Part shown: positions 34,201 through 43,210 of the stretch, one piece after another
Numbering within the stretch: position 1 is the first letter of the stretch
Layout of the letters: each line of letters starts with the position of its first letter
Assembly: GCF_900090265.1 (NCBI RefSeq)
Contig: NZ_LT607752.1
Coordinates: forward strand, 1,984,001-2,048,000
Reading direction: 5' to 3'
From: Micromonospora rifamycinica
GTDB taxonomy: Bacteria; Actinomycetota; Actinomycetes; Mycobacteriales; Micromonosporaceae
DNA length: 64,000 nt
Position numbers and translations under genes: made by a program
The notes under the pieces: generated by a model
What the model was told of the DNA's origin: nothing
Database searches by the model: none
The model's input: only the letters and a program-made list of their open reading frames with translations

Positions 34201-37200
34201 CCGCCGCTTGCGCGGGTGAGGGTGATCTGGTTGCCGTGCCGGTCGCGGATGGACTGCAACGGGGTGTTCTCCCCGAAGACGTAGACCATGCCGTCGGTGC
34301 GGACCAGGTCCCAACCGTCGCCGTTCCAGCTCATCACCGCGTCCCGGAACGGGCCGGTGGTGTCGACGGCCTTGAACACCGCGTCGACCCAGCCGGTGCC
34401 GGGGCTGGTCCGCACGAGGTGGACCTTGCCGCTGTCCGGGAAGATCAGGTCGGCCTCGACGTACTCCTGCTTGGAGTTGATGAAGATGCCGTAGGTGAAG
34501 TTCGCGCCGATGCCGAACTCACGGTTCTGGGTGTCGTTCTGCCGGTAGGTGCGGGTGATCGAGATCGGCAGCACGTCGTTGACGGTCAGGTCGGTGTGCT
34601 CGTCGACGAAGAGACCGCTGGCCAGGTCGACCGGGTCGCCGCCATCGTCGCCGTCCTCACCCGGGCCGGTGCCGGCGGGACGCTTGCCGCTGCCGTTGAA
34701 CATCGCCCCGGTGAACTCCCAGACCCGCACGTCCGGGTCGGGCATGATCTGCCGGCCGTCCGGAGTGACGGTGCCGTGGCCGTAGATGTACCAGCCGGCC
34801 TGCGCGCCGGTCACCGCGCACACGGCGGGGGCCTTGACCGTCTTGACGGGCTTCTTCGGGTACGACTTCACGGGCGTCCTGACGCAGGGCCGGCGGCCCG
34901 GGTCGTAGTCCCAGAAGTCGAGCCGGCTGCCCGGGGCGAGGCCCTGGGTGTTCGGGTAGATGATCTGCGCGCCCTCGGGCAGGATCACCGCTCCGCCGGG
35001 CTGCACGGTGAAGTAGACGGGGGTGCGGACCCCGGCCGGGAGTGGGAACGGTGGCTGGTCCACCGGCAGGGCGGTGATGGACAGTTCGGTGACCCGCTTG
35101 CCGGCCCGGTCGCGGATCACCGAGCCCTGGGGCAGCCGCACCTCGAAGCCGGGGATGGCCGGGGTGGTGATGACTGTCTGCTTGCGGGTGGGTGAGGGGA
35201 AACGGACGCTGTTGGCGGTGTCGAGCCGGGTCATCCAGATCGGGTACGACAGCTCGACGGTCTCCCCCGCCCGCAGGTCCACCCCGGTTTCGAAGCGGCC
35301 GAACGCCCGGCCGGGGCGGCTCGCCGTCGCCCCGTCGATGACCAGGACGTGGTGGCCGGCGGTGAGCCCGGTGAGCAGGAACCGGCCGGTGGCGTCGGTG
35401 CGGGTGCCGCGCCGGCCCACGGTGAGGGTGACGTCGGCGAGCGGCTGGCCGTTGAGCAGCAGGGCCTGCCCGGCGAGGGCGGTGACGCCCCGGTCGGCCC
35501 GCAGCGTCGGCTGGAGGTGGCCGTACGCGCCGGTGCGGTGGCTCGCCCAGTCCTCACCGGCGAGGTTGAACCGGTCCGGGGTCCAGGTCTCGGTGACGTC
35601 GCCGACCGGCCGGACCGGCGTCTTCGCCGGTGGTCTCCTCTTCGCGGCGGTGGCCGCGGCCGGCAGCCGTACCTCGCCGGTGATGGTGCCGACGGTGCCC
35701 GCCGACGGGTCGACCAGGACGGTGTACGTGCCGGCGACCGGCAGGGTGACCGCGCTGAGGGTGCAGGTGTCGCCGCAGTACGCGCTGCTGCCGAGGTTCG
35801 TGCCGTCCGGTCTGCGGATGACCACTGTGGCGTTGTAGCGGCTGTAGGTGCCGGCGGTCATCGCCACGGTGACCACCTGGCCGGCGCTGCCGGGGAAGGT
35901 GAGGGTGGCGTTCTGGCCGGGCACGGTGGTGGTCAGGGTGGCTGCCGCACCGCCCGGGGTGACGGCCGCGGTGGCGTCGGCCGGCACGTCGTACAGCTGG
36001 AGGGTGACCGTGCCGGTGTACATGCCCTCGGGGTTGAGCAGGATGCTGTACGTACCGGCCACCGGCAGGGTGACGGCGTCGAAGAAGCACGTCGCCCCGC
36101 AGTACGCGCTGCTGCCGAGGGTCGTGCCGTCGGGTCTGCGGATGACGGCCGTGGCGTTGTAGGTGCCGTAGCTGCCGGCGCTGCCCTGCACCGCGATGCG
36201 CTGCCCGGCGGTGCCGGGGAACGACAGCACGGCGTTCTGGCCGGGGGCGGTGGTGGTGAGGGTGACCGCGCTGCCGCCGGGCGTCGTGCCGGCGGCAGCG
36301 TCGGCGGGGACGTCGTAGATGCGCAGTGAGACCGTGCCGGTGTACATGCCGTCGGGGTTGAGCAGGATGCTGTACGTCCCGGCGACCGGCAGGGTGGTGG
36401 TGTCGAAGAAACAGGACGCCCCGCAGTACGCGCTGCTGGTCAGGTTCGACCCGTCCGGCTTACGCACGATCGCCGACGCGTTGTACGTGCCGTACGTGCC
36501 ACCGGTGCCCTGCACCACGATCCGCTGACCCGCCGCACCCGTGAACGACAACACCGCGTTCTGCCCCGGCGCGGTGGTGGTCACCGGCACGGCCGGGCCG
36601 CCGACGGTGGCACCGACCGCCGCGTCCGCCGGCACGTCGTAGACCCGCAGGGTCACCGCGCCGGTGTACAGGGCGTCCGGGTTGAGCAGGATGCTGTAGG
36701 TGCCGGCCACCGGCAGGGTGGTGGTGTCGAAGAAACACGACGCCCCGCAGTACGCGCTGCTGGTCAGGTTCGACCCGTCCGGCTTACGCACGATCGCCGA
36801 CGCGTTGTACGTGCCGTACGTGCCACCGGTGCCCTGCACCACGATCCGCTGACCCGCCGCACCCGTGAACGACAGCACCGCGTTCTGCCCCGGGGCGGTG
36901 GTGGTGAGGGTGACGCCGGCTCCGCCGGGGGCCGTGCCGGCGGCGACGTCGGCCGGCACGTCGTACACCCGGACGGTGAGCGCGCCGGTGTAGGTGGACG
37001 CCGGGTCGACCAGGATGCTGTACGTGCCGGCGACCGGCAGCACCATCGTGTCGAACAGGCACGACGTGCCGCAGTACGCGCTGCCGGTCAGGTTCGACCC
37101 GTCCGGCTTGCGCACGATCGCCGTCGCGTTGTACGTGCCGTACGTGCCGCCGGTGCCCTGGACCAGGATCCGCTGCCCGGCCGTGCCGGGGAAGGTGACC

Positions 37201-40200
37201 ACGCCGTTCTGCCCGGGGCTGACGGTGGTGACGGTGACCGGGTCGCCGCCGGGGGTGGTGCCGACGGTGGCGTCGACCGGCACGTCGTACACCTGCGCGG
37301 TGAGGCTGCCGACGGCCGCCGCGGCCGGGTCGACCAGCACCGTCCAGGTGCCGGCGGTGGGGAGCGACACCGAGCTGAACGAGCAGGTCGTCGCGCAGGA
37401 CGAGGAGCCGGCGGCACTGCCGTTGGGTGCCCGCAGCGTCGCGGTCACGGTGCCGCCGCCGAACGCGCCGGCGGTGAGGCTGACGGTGACGACCTGCCCG
37501 GCCGTGCCGGGGAACGACACCACGGCGTTCTGGCCCGGCACGGTGGTGGTCACCGACACCGCCGCGCCACCCGGGGTGGTGGTCGCGGTGGCGTCGGCGG
37601 GCACGGCGTACACCCGGGCGGTGAGCGCACCGACGGCGGTGGTTCTCGGGTCGACCAGCAGGGTGTAGGTGCCGTCGGCCGGCAGGGCGGTGGTGTCCAG
37701 GAAGCACGACGTCCCGCAGGAGGTGTTCGACACGACCGTGCTGCCGTCCGGACGCCGCAACGTCACCGCCGCCTCCGACGACCCGAACGTCCCCCCGGAG
37801 AGCTGCACCGCCACCCGCTGCCCCGCGCTCACCGGGAACGACACCACCGCGTTCTGCCCCGGCACCGTCGTCGTCACCGACACCGCCGCCCCACCGGGGG
37901 TGGTGGTCGCGGTGGTGTCGGCGGGTACGGCGTGCACCTTGACCGTGATGCCGCCGACGACGGTGCCCTTCGGGTCGACCAGCACGGTGTACGTGCCGGC
38001 CACCGGCAGGGCGGTGGTGTCCAGGAAGCACGACGTCCCGCAGGACGTGTTCGACACGACCGTGCTGCCGTCCGGACGCCGCAACGTCACCGCCGCCTCC
38101 GACGACCCGAACGTCCCCCCGGAGAGCTGCACCGCCACCCGCTGCCCCGCGCTCACCGGGAACGACACCACCGCGTTCTGCCCCGGCACCGTCGTCGTCA
38201 CCGACACCGCCGCCCCACCGGGGGTGGTGTTGGCGACCGCGTCGTTGGGCAGGTCGTAGACCCGGGCGGTGATGGTGCCGACGATGGTGCCGGTCGGGTT
38301 GACCAGCACGGTGTACGTGCCGCTGGCGGGGAGGGTGACCGCGTTGAACGAGCAGCTGGTGCCGCAGTAGCTCTCGCTGGCCACGGTGGAGCCGTCGGGG
38401 GCACGCAGCGTCACGCCGGCGTCGTAGGTGCCGAAGGTGCCGCCGCTGAGGCTCACCGAGACGACCTGCCCGGCGGTGCCGGGGAAGGAGACGACCGCGT
38501 TCTGTCCGGGCACGGTGGTGGTCACCGACACCGCCGCGCCGCCGGGGCTGGTGGTGGCCGAGGCGTCGGCCGGTACGGCGTGGACCTTGACGGTGGCCTG
38601 GCCGAGGTAGGTGGTGTCCGGGTTGAGCAGGACGGTGTAGGTGCCGTCGACCGGGAGCGTCACCGTGTCGAAGAAGCACGATCCCCCGCAGTAGGCGCTA
38701 CCGGTGAGGTTGGACCCGTCCGGCTTACGCACCACCGCCGACGCGTTGTACGTCCCGTACGTCCCACCGGTGAACTGCACCGACACCCGCTGCCCCGCCG
38801 TACCCGCGAACGCGACCACGGCGTTCTGCCCCGGGACGGTGGTGGTCACGGTGACCGGGGTGCCGCCCGGGCTGGCGGTCGCCGTGGCGTCCGCCGGCAC
38901 CGGGTGGACCTGCACCGCCACCTGGCCCGCGGTGACTCCGTCGGGGTTGACCAGGATGGTGTACGTGCCGTCGACCGGCAGTGCCACCGTGTCGAAGAAG
39001 CACGATCCCCCGCAGTAGGCGCTACCGGTGAGGTTCGACCCGTCCGGCTTACGCACCACCGCCGACGCGTTGTACGTCCCGTACGTCCCACCGGTGAACT
39101 GCACCGACACCCGCTGCCCCGCCGTACCCGCGAACGCGACCACGGCGTTCTGTCCGACGGTGGTGCTCACCGTGACCGCGCCGGCCCCGGGGGTGGCGGT
39201 CGCCGTCGCGTCCGGAGCGACGTCGTGGACCTGCACGGTGACCGCGCCGACGTAGCTGGTGTCGGGGTTGACCAGGATGGTGTACGTGCCGTCGACCGGC
39301 AGCACGGTGGTGTCGAACAGGCACGAGCCGCCGCAGTACGCGCTGCCGGTGAGGTTCGACCCGTCCGGTTTGCGCACCACCGCCGAGGCGTTGTACGTCC
39401 CGTACGTCCCACCGGTGAACTGGACGAGGACCCGCTGGCCGGCCGTGCCGGGGAAGGAGACCACGCTGTTCTGGCCGGGCACCGTCGTGGTCGCCGTGAC
39501 CTGCGGGCCGCCGGGTGTCGTCGCCGCCGTGGCGTCGGCCGGCACGTCGTACACCTGGACGGTGATCGTCCCGGTGGTGGCGGCCTGCGGGTCGACCACG
39601 ACGGTGTACGTGCCCTCGGTCGGCAGGACGGTGGTGTCGAGGAAGCAGGCGGTGCCGCAGGAGCCGTGGGAGACGACCGTGCCGCCGCCCGGCTTGCGCA
39701 GCGTCACCGCGGCGTTGTAGGTGCCGTAGGTGCCGCCGCTGAGTTTGACCGAGACCCGCTGGCCGGTGCTGCCGGCGAAGGTGACGGTGCCGTTCTGCCC
39801 CGGCACGGTGGTGGTGACGGTGACCGCCTCCCCGCCGGCCGTGGTGACCGCGGTGGCGTCGGCCGGCACCTCCCGCACGGTCGCGGAGACCGAGCCGGTG
39901 GCCGTGCTCGCCGCCGCCAGCAGCAGCGTGTACGTGCCCGCCGTGCGGGCCGTCACCGTGTCGATGAAGCCGGTGGCCCCGACGCAGCCGGCCGACGCCG
40001 CGGTACGCCCGAACGGGTCGAGGATCTTGGCGGTGGAGATGCCGCAGGAGCCGAAGGTGCCGTCGGCGAGTTGCACGCTCGCCCGCTGCCCCTCCGCCAG
40101 GTCGAAGACGACCAGCGCGATGTCGCCCGCGCTCGCGATCGGAACGGGCGTGGTGACGCCGAGCGCGACCCGGGCGGTGTGCGCCACGTCGGCCACCGTG

Positions 40201-41006
40201 TAGGGGGCGGGCGCGACGAACACGTCGGTGGCACTCTCCCCGCTGCCGTGGGCGGTGCGGACGCCGATGCGGCCGGAGGCGACCCCGGCGGGTACCTCGA
40301 CGGTCAGGCTGCCGGCGGCGACCGTCGAGGGGAAGGCCCGGGTGCGGTTGAGGGTGACGGCGTTGTCGGCGGTCTGGGCGGCGAACCCGGTGCCGGTGAC
40401 GGTGACGGTGCCGCCGGGCGTCACGACGGGAGGCGTCACGGCGGTGACGGTGGGCGCGGACTCGTCCGGGCCGGTGACCACGAAGGACTGCGGGCTGGTC
40501 GCGGTGGTCCCGCCGACGGTGACGGTGACCAGGCCGGTGGTCGCCCCGGTGGGAACCCGCGCGACCAGACGCCGACCGTCGGCACGGGTGACGGGGGCGG
40601 GGACGCCGTTGAACGCGACGGTGTTCTCGGCGGCCACGTCGGAGAAGCAGCCGCCCTGCAGAGTCACCTCGGCACCGACGGCGGCACGGGCCGGCACCAC
40701 CGACAGCAGGGCCAGGGCGGGGGCGGGGCTGCCGTCGTCGGCGACCGAGGTGACGTTGCCGGTGGGGTCGTACCGGTAGCGGGCGGTCCGACCGGCCTGG
40801 TCCTGCACCCCGGCGAGTTGCCCGGCGGCGTCGTAGGCGTAGCCGACGGAGTCGCAGGAGACCGAGGCCGGAACCATGTCCGGCAGGTCCGCCCGGATGG
40901 CGAAGGCCAGCAACAGGACGAGGGCGGCGAGCGTCGCGGTGGATCGCAGCCGCGTACCCGCCCAGACCCTCGATCGGATGGTGCCGCGGTCGAGCGGTCC
41001 CGACAT
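31272..41006 (-). CDS. Giant RHS/YD-repeat secreted protein with polymorphic nuclease-like toxin C-terminus
   Basis: 3244 residues, RBS gaggaggc. In order: an N-terminal hydrophobic segment (about 22-42), a short YD-repeat-like stretch (YAYDAAGQLAG), two IPT/TIG-like beta domains, about 14 repeats of ~108 residues each with a conserved Cys pair (YCGGSCFFDT), a carboxypeptidase-regulatory-like domain (ADVTLTVGRRGTRTDATGRF), a DUF6531-like start (GDPVDLASGLF), some 30 YD repeats, the RHS core signature (YHRARWYSPETGRFLSQDP), a glycine-rich linker and a C-terminal ~120 residues. That tail (FPTIDRF, SIKSVDL) fits an EC869-type PD-(D/E)xK nuclease toxin. RHS proteins encapsulate and deliver the toxin to neighbours. 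The immunity gene follows. Confidence 0.92.
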   Translation of the reverse strand: MSGPLDRGTIRSRVWAGTRLRSTATLAALVLLLAFAIRADLPDMVPASVSCDSVGYAYDAAGQLAGVQDQAGRTARYRYDPTGNVTSVADDGSPAPALALLSVVPARAAVGAEVTLQGGCFSDVAAENTVAFNGVPAPVTRADGRRLVARVPTGATTGLVTVTVGGTTATSPQSFVVTGPDESAPTVTAVTPPVVTPGGTVTVTGTGFAAQTADNAVTLNRTRAFPSTVAAGSLTVEVPAGVASGRIGVRTAHGSGESATDVFVAPAPYTVADVAHTARVALGVTTPVPIASAGDIALVVFDLAEGQRASVQLADGTFGSCGISTAKILDPFGRTAASAGCVGATGFIDTVTARTAGTYTLLLAAASTATGSVSATVREVPADATAVTTAGGEAVTVTTTVPGQNGTVTFAGSTGQRVSVKLSGGTYGTYNAAVTLRKPGGGTVVSHGSCGTACFLDTTVLPTEGTYTVVVDPQAATTGTITVQVYDVPADATAATTPGGPQVTATTTVPGQNSVVSFPGTAGQRVLVQFTGGTYGTYNASAVVRKPDGSNLTGSAYCGGSCLFDTTVLPVDGTYTILVNPDTSYVGAVTVQVHDVAPDATATATPGAGAVTVSTTVGQNAVVAFAGTAGQRVSVQFTGGTYGTYNASAVVRKPDGSNLTGSAYCGGSCFFDTVALPVDGTYTILVNPDGVTAGQVAVQVHPVPADATATASPGGTPVTVTTTVPGQNAVVAFAGTAGQRVSVQFTGGTYGTYNASAVVRKPDGSNLTGSAYCGGSCFFDTVTLPVDGTYTVLLNPDTTYLGQATVKVHAVPADASATTSPGGAAVSVTTTVPGQNAVVSFPGTAGQVVSVSLSGGTFGTYDAGVTLRAPDGSTVASESYCGTSCSFNAVTLPASGTYTVLVNPTGTIVGTITARVYDLPNDAVANTTPGGAAVSVTTTVPGQNAVVSFPVSAGQRVAVQLSGGTFGSSEAAVTLRRPDGSTVVSNTSCGTSCFLDTTALPVAGTYTVLVDPKGTVVGGITVKVHAVPADTTATTTPGGAAVSVTTTVPGQNAVVSFPVSAGQRVAVQLSGGTFGSSEAAVTLRRPDGSTVVSNTSCGTSCFLDTTALPADGTYTLLVDPRTTAVGALTARVYAVPADATATTTPGGAAVSVTTTVPGQNAVVSFPGTAGQVVTVSLTAGAFGGGTVTATLRAPNGSAAGSSSCATTCSFSSVSLPTAGTWTVLVDPAAAAVGSLTAQVYDVPVDATVGTTPGGDPVTVTTVSPGQNGVVTFPGTAGQRILVQGTGGTYGTYNATAIVRKPDGSNLTGSAYCGTSCLFDTMVLPVAGTYSILVDPASTYTGALTVRVYDVPADVAAGTAPGGAGVTLTTTAPGQNAVLSFTGAAGQRIVVQGTGGTYGTYNASAIVRKPDGSNLTSSAYCGASCFFDTTTLPVAGTYSILLNPDALYTGAVTLRVYDVPADAAVGATVGGPAVPVTTTAPGQNAVLSFTGAAGQRIVVQGTGGTYGTYNASAIVRKPDGSNLTSSAYCGASCFFDTTTLPVAGTYSILLNPDGMYTGTVSLRIYDVPADAAAGTTPGGSAVTLTTTAPGQNAVLSFPGTAGQRIAVQGSAGSYGTYNATAVIRRPDGTTLGSSAYCGATCFFDAVTLPVAGTYSILLNPEGMYTGTVTLQLYDVPADATAAVTPGGAAATLTTTVPGQNATLTFPGSAGQVVTVAMTAGTYSRYNATVVIRRPDGTNLGSSAYCGDTCTLSAVTLPVAGTYTVLVDPSAGTVGTITGEVRLPAAATAAKRRPPAKTPVRPVGDVTETWTPDRFNLAGEDWASHRTGAYGHLQPTLRADRGVTALAGQALLLNGQPLADVTLTVGRRGTRTDATGRFLLTGLTAGHHVLVIDGATASRPGRAFGRFETGVDLRAGETVELSYPIWMTRLDTANSVRFPSPTRKQTVITTPAIPGFEVRLPQGSVIRDRAGKRVTELSITALPVDQPPFPLPAGVRTPVYFTVQPGGAVILPEGAQIIYPNTQGLAPGSRLDFWDYDPGRRPCVRTPVKSYPKKPVKTVKAPAVCAVTGAQAGWYIYGHGTVTPDGRQIMPDPDVRVWEFTGAMFNGSGKRPAGTGPGEDGDDGGDPVDLASGLFVDEHTDLTVNDVLPISITRTYRQNDTQNREFGIGANFTYGIFINSKQEYVEADLIFPDSGKVHLVRTSPGTGWVDAVFKAVDTTGPFRDAVMSWNGDGWDLVRTDGMVYVFGENTPLQSIRDRHGNQITLTRASGGQAGDITQITSPNGRWIKLSYTAGRVTRAQDNAGRAVQYGYDSAGRLTTVTSPGGRTTTYTYDTAHRMTTVTDARGVTYLTNSYDAAGRVATQTMPGGVSYGFAYTTDATGQVVKTAVTEPDGSVRETRFDTAGRVTTETTAAGTTHARTSTTTRDPATHLPTALVDPYGRRTTLGYGPNGQLTGLTTLAGTAAAQSATVTSGGPYRQLTSVTDDQGRTTRMEYDDGGNLTAATDAAGRTRRYAYNAAGQVTSFTDPLGNVTRYTYDQGDLVAVTDPLGRTTRSFVDAVGRPVAVTDADGVLERVRYDPDNQVVTSTDGLGRVTTFGYDGNGNLTTVTDARGNSTSVTYDSSDRPVTVTDPRGKQAHQTYDVLGRVVSATDRRGKTTVTEYDVLGRTTFIGYGVTAGPTYESTRRFSYDTLDRLTTIDDSTGGLLTLGWNDLDQVVTVTGPTGTVGYGYDAAGRRSAMTVPGQPAISYSYDQTGLIEQITQGGTTATWHRDAAGRTTRVDQAGITARYAYDAASQLTRLSYETTGGVPIGDLRYGYDGTGRVADLTGSLAQVTVPATGPTASYDAANRLTGRGAQTFSYDDEGNLTGDGIRGYTWNARGELTGVTGPGLATAYGYDPAGRLASRTAAGATTTFGYDGPNLVREQTGTAAADRLTAGLDQTLVRTDAAGARVPVTDPLGSVLGLADSTGTLTTRYAYDPFGAVTTSGTTSGNTQGFTGRERDADTGLTYHRARWYSPETGRFLSQDPAGFGGGSTNLYTYALNDPVNLSDPNGDCPICVPILIGALIGGASSVGIGAGLAALTGRKYSMGDALKDFAIGGALGGLTGGLGAYLKAGSSVWKLNQFERGLAIEAKLGGNLPRSFPTIDRFASGTATSIKSVDLTAKSYQSAGQLTSRLQGYVDKAAGFAKSNPVTWDGVTIRPGQVAARELEIAVQRGAATSAQRDALNQIVQYGAQKGVTVRIIPMR
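35650..40160 (-). repeat. About 14 tandem ~324-bp coding repeats in the RHS gene
   Basis: Each unit encodes VPGQNAVVSF, a beta-rich core with TGGTYGTYNASA, KPDGSNLT, a YCGxSC Cys pair, LPVAGTYTILV and a closing DVPADAT segment. Some neighbours are nearly identical at DNA level, for example around 37690-37895 versus 38014-38219 (offset 324) and around 36400-36560 versus 36715-36885. This suggests ongoing duplication or gene conversion. The repeats resemble bacterial pre-peptidase-like or adhesin stalk domains. Confidence 0.88.
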
Positions 41007-41228
41007 GCTGCCTCCTCAGACGCGCTTCTGGGTGGCAAGATAGGCGAGTTGCATCAACCGGAATAGATGGCCGAAGGGGGCAGCGGACCCATTGATGCGA
41101 TCACTTACGGTGACCGGGCCGTCTACCGGCTGAAACGGCGGCCGGCCAGAAAGGCGGTGTCAGCTATGGGACAGTTGGTTGTGTAGTCCGATCACCGGCA
41201 AATATGGGCAGGTCAGCGATGTGCCGAT

Positions 41229-41368
41229 TCAGTGGGGATAGTCAGCACTGACACCGAATGCGACCGCCTCGTCGAGCTGCACGAGGTCGCTCACGCCGAC
41301 GATGGGCCGGATGCCCTGCCGCAGCAGCCAGGCGAGCACGACCTGGTTGCGTGTCGCCCCCGTCTTCA
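41229..41368 (-). pseudogene. C-terminal remnant of an aldo/keto reductase
   Basis: About 45 codons ending in a TGA at 41229-41231 read TGATRNQVVLAWLLRQG, then RPIVGVSDLVQLDEAVA. This is the C-terminal helix region of aldo/keto reductases (family pattern QVALAWLL..PIIGAS..QL.EA). No N-terminal part exists: the upstream sequence in that frame is the antisense-frame shadow of the asparagine synthetase gene. The remnant touches the asnB stop, so it probably marks an old deletion or insertion boundary of the cluster. 41007-41228 before it holds only the presumed RHS promoter. Confidence 0.7.
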
Positions 41369-43192
41369 CCGGCTCACCCCGATGTCGTACGCCCGCATCC
41401 AGGTGTCGATCTCCAGTAACGGCAGCACCAGGTGGGCCGCGTTGACGTGGGTCATGGTCCGGTTCCCCGACTCGATCAGCGCGCGGACCCGCTCGGGATC
41501 GAGGTAGCCGTACAGCGGCGAGGTCTCGTCGACGACGAGTTTGTGGACCGCGCCCAGCACCTGGGCGTCGTACCCGGGATCGTGCATCGCCGGGTAGGCG
41601 CTCTTGCGGCGCTGCCGGATCTCCTCGGGCACCAGGTCGGCGACGGCCATCCGCAGCAGGCTCTTCTCCCTGCCGTCGGCCTTCTTCATCGACCAGGGCG
41701 TGTTCCACACGTACTGCACCAGCCGGTGGTCGCAGAACGGCACCCGGACCTCCAGGCCCGAGGCCATGCTCAGCCGGTCCTTGCGCTCCAGCAGCACGGA
41801 CAGCGGCCCCTGGAGGCTGAGGAACAGGGCCTCCCGGACCCGCGCCTGCGCCGGGTCCTCACCCGGCAACCGGGGTACGGCGGCACGGAGCCGCCGGTAG
41901 TGGTCGCGCTCCACCTCGTCCGGCCGGATCCGCCTGACCACGTCGGGTGCCAGGCACTGCCACAGCCGGGGGGCGTCGCCCAGCCACGGGAACGTGTCCG
42001 TGCCGAGGGTGGCGGGGTCGTGGAACCAGGGGTATCCGCCGAAGACCTCGTCGGCCGCCTCGCCGGAGAGCAGGACGCGGGCGTCGGTGCGGTCCCGTAC
42101 CCCCGCGAAGAGCAGGTACATCGAGGCGTCGAACTGGCCGCTGATCGGCCGGTCCATGGCGCGCATGGCCGACGGGCGCGCGTCCGCGACCGCCGCGGCC
42201 GACAGCGCGACCACCGTGTGGTCCGTACCGATCCGCTCGCTCGCGAGACGCGCGTACGGCGCGTCCCGTTCGGGCCGCAGGACGGTCGGGCGGAACGACG
42301 CCTCGTCCTCGGGGAAGTCCACCGAGAAGGTGGCCAGCCTGCCCTCGCCACGTGCCGCGAAGGCGCGCGCGGCGATCGCGGTGGTGGCCGTGGAGTCCAG
42401 CCCGCCGGAGAGCAGCGTGGCGATCGGCACGTCGGCGACCAACTGCTGGTGCACCACCTCGTGGAGCAGGTCCCGCACGTTGCCCACGGTGGTGGGCAGG
42501 TCGTCGGTGTGCGGGTCGGTGCTGAGCCGCCAGTAGCACTCCTGCCGTACGCCCGCGCGGTCCACTGTCACCACGTGCCCCGGCTTCACCTCGTGCAGTC
42601 CCCGCAACGGGGTCTGGCCCGGCAGCGCGAGCCGCCGGTTCAGCAGGACGGGCAGCAGCGCCTCGTCCACCGCCGGGCGGAACGCCGGGTTGGCGAAGAT
42701 GGCCTTCGGCTCGGACGCGAAGAGCACGCCGTGCGGCAGCGGCGCGTAGAAGAGGGGCTTGACGCCGAGCCGGTCGCGGATCAGCACGAGTTGCCGCCTC
42801 GGCGCGTCCCACACCGCGAAGGCGAACATGCCGACGAGGCGCTCGGCGCAGGCCGGCCCCCACTCCCGGTAGGCGTGCAGCACGACCTCGGTGTCGGAGC
42901 GCTCGACGAAGACGTGCCCGCGCCGTTGCAGCTCGGTGCGCAGCTCCCGGAAGTTGTAGACCTCGCCGCTGTAGGTGAGGACGGTCGCGGCGTCGGGCGC
43001 GACCATCGGCTGGCGGCCACCCACGAGGTCGATGATGGCCAACCGGCGGTGCCCCAGCGCGACGTGCCGGTCGACCCACACGCCGTGGTCGTCGGGGCCG
43101 CGCCGCCGCATCGTCCCGGTCATCTCCCGGATCAGCTCGACGTCCTGACCGAGGTCACGGGTGAAGTCGAGCCAGCCCACGATTCCGCACAT
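41366..43192 (-). CDS. asnB: Glutamine-hydrolysing asparagine synthetase family protein
   Basis: 608 residues. N-terminal glutaminase domain with Cys2 (MCGIVGW) and the motifs RLAIIDLVGG and YSGEVYNFRELR; C-terminal synthetase domain with the PP-loop SGGLDST, and GEAADEVFGGYPW. Length matches AsnB. It could make Asn for the product or amidate a carboxylate of the pathway intermediate, as family members in antibiotic clusters do. It is last in a long minus-strand gene row and starts 18 bp after the MFS stop with a strong RBS (gaggg). Confidence 0.93.
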   Translation of the reverse strand: MCGIVGWLDFTRDLGQDVELIREMTGTMRRRGPDDHGVWVDRHVALGHRRLAIIDLVGGRQPMVAPDAATVLTYSGEVYNFRELRTELQRRGHVFVERSDTEVVLHAYREWGPACAERLVGMFAFAVWDAPRRQLVLIRDRLGVKPLFYAPLPHGVLFASEPKAIFANPAFRPAVDEALLPVLLNRRLALPGQTPLRGLHEVKPGHVVTVDRAGVRQECYWRLSTDPHTDDLPTTVGNVRDLLHEVVHQQLVADVPIATLLSGGLDSTATTAIAARAFAARGEGRLATFSVDFPEDEASFRPTVLRPERDAPYARLASERIGTDHTVVALSAAAVADARPSAMRAMDRPISGQFDASMYLLFAGVRDRTDARVLLSGEAADEVFGGYPWFHDPATLGTDTFPWLGDAPRLWQCLAPDVVRRIRPDEVERDHYRRLRAAVPRLPGEDPAQARVREALFLSLQGPLSVLLERKDRLSMASGLEVRVPFCDHRLVQYVWNTPWSMKKADGREKSLLRMAVADLVPEEIRQRRKSAYPAMHDPGYDAQVLGAVHKLVVDETSPLYGYLDPERVRALIESGNRTMTHVNAAHLVLPLLEIDTWMRAYDIGVSR

Positions 43193-43210
43193 TTTCCCTC
43201 TCCCCAGACG

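Noticed and set aside
31029..35195. 1388-codon plus-strand frame rich in Gly/Val/Ala
   Set aside because: Antisense shadow of the RHS YD-repeat region, which shows clear protein motifs on the minus strand.
35650..40160. Repeat array considered as a CRISPR-like structure
   Set aside because: Units are ~324 bp, coding and in frame without spacers.
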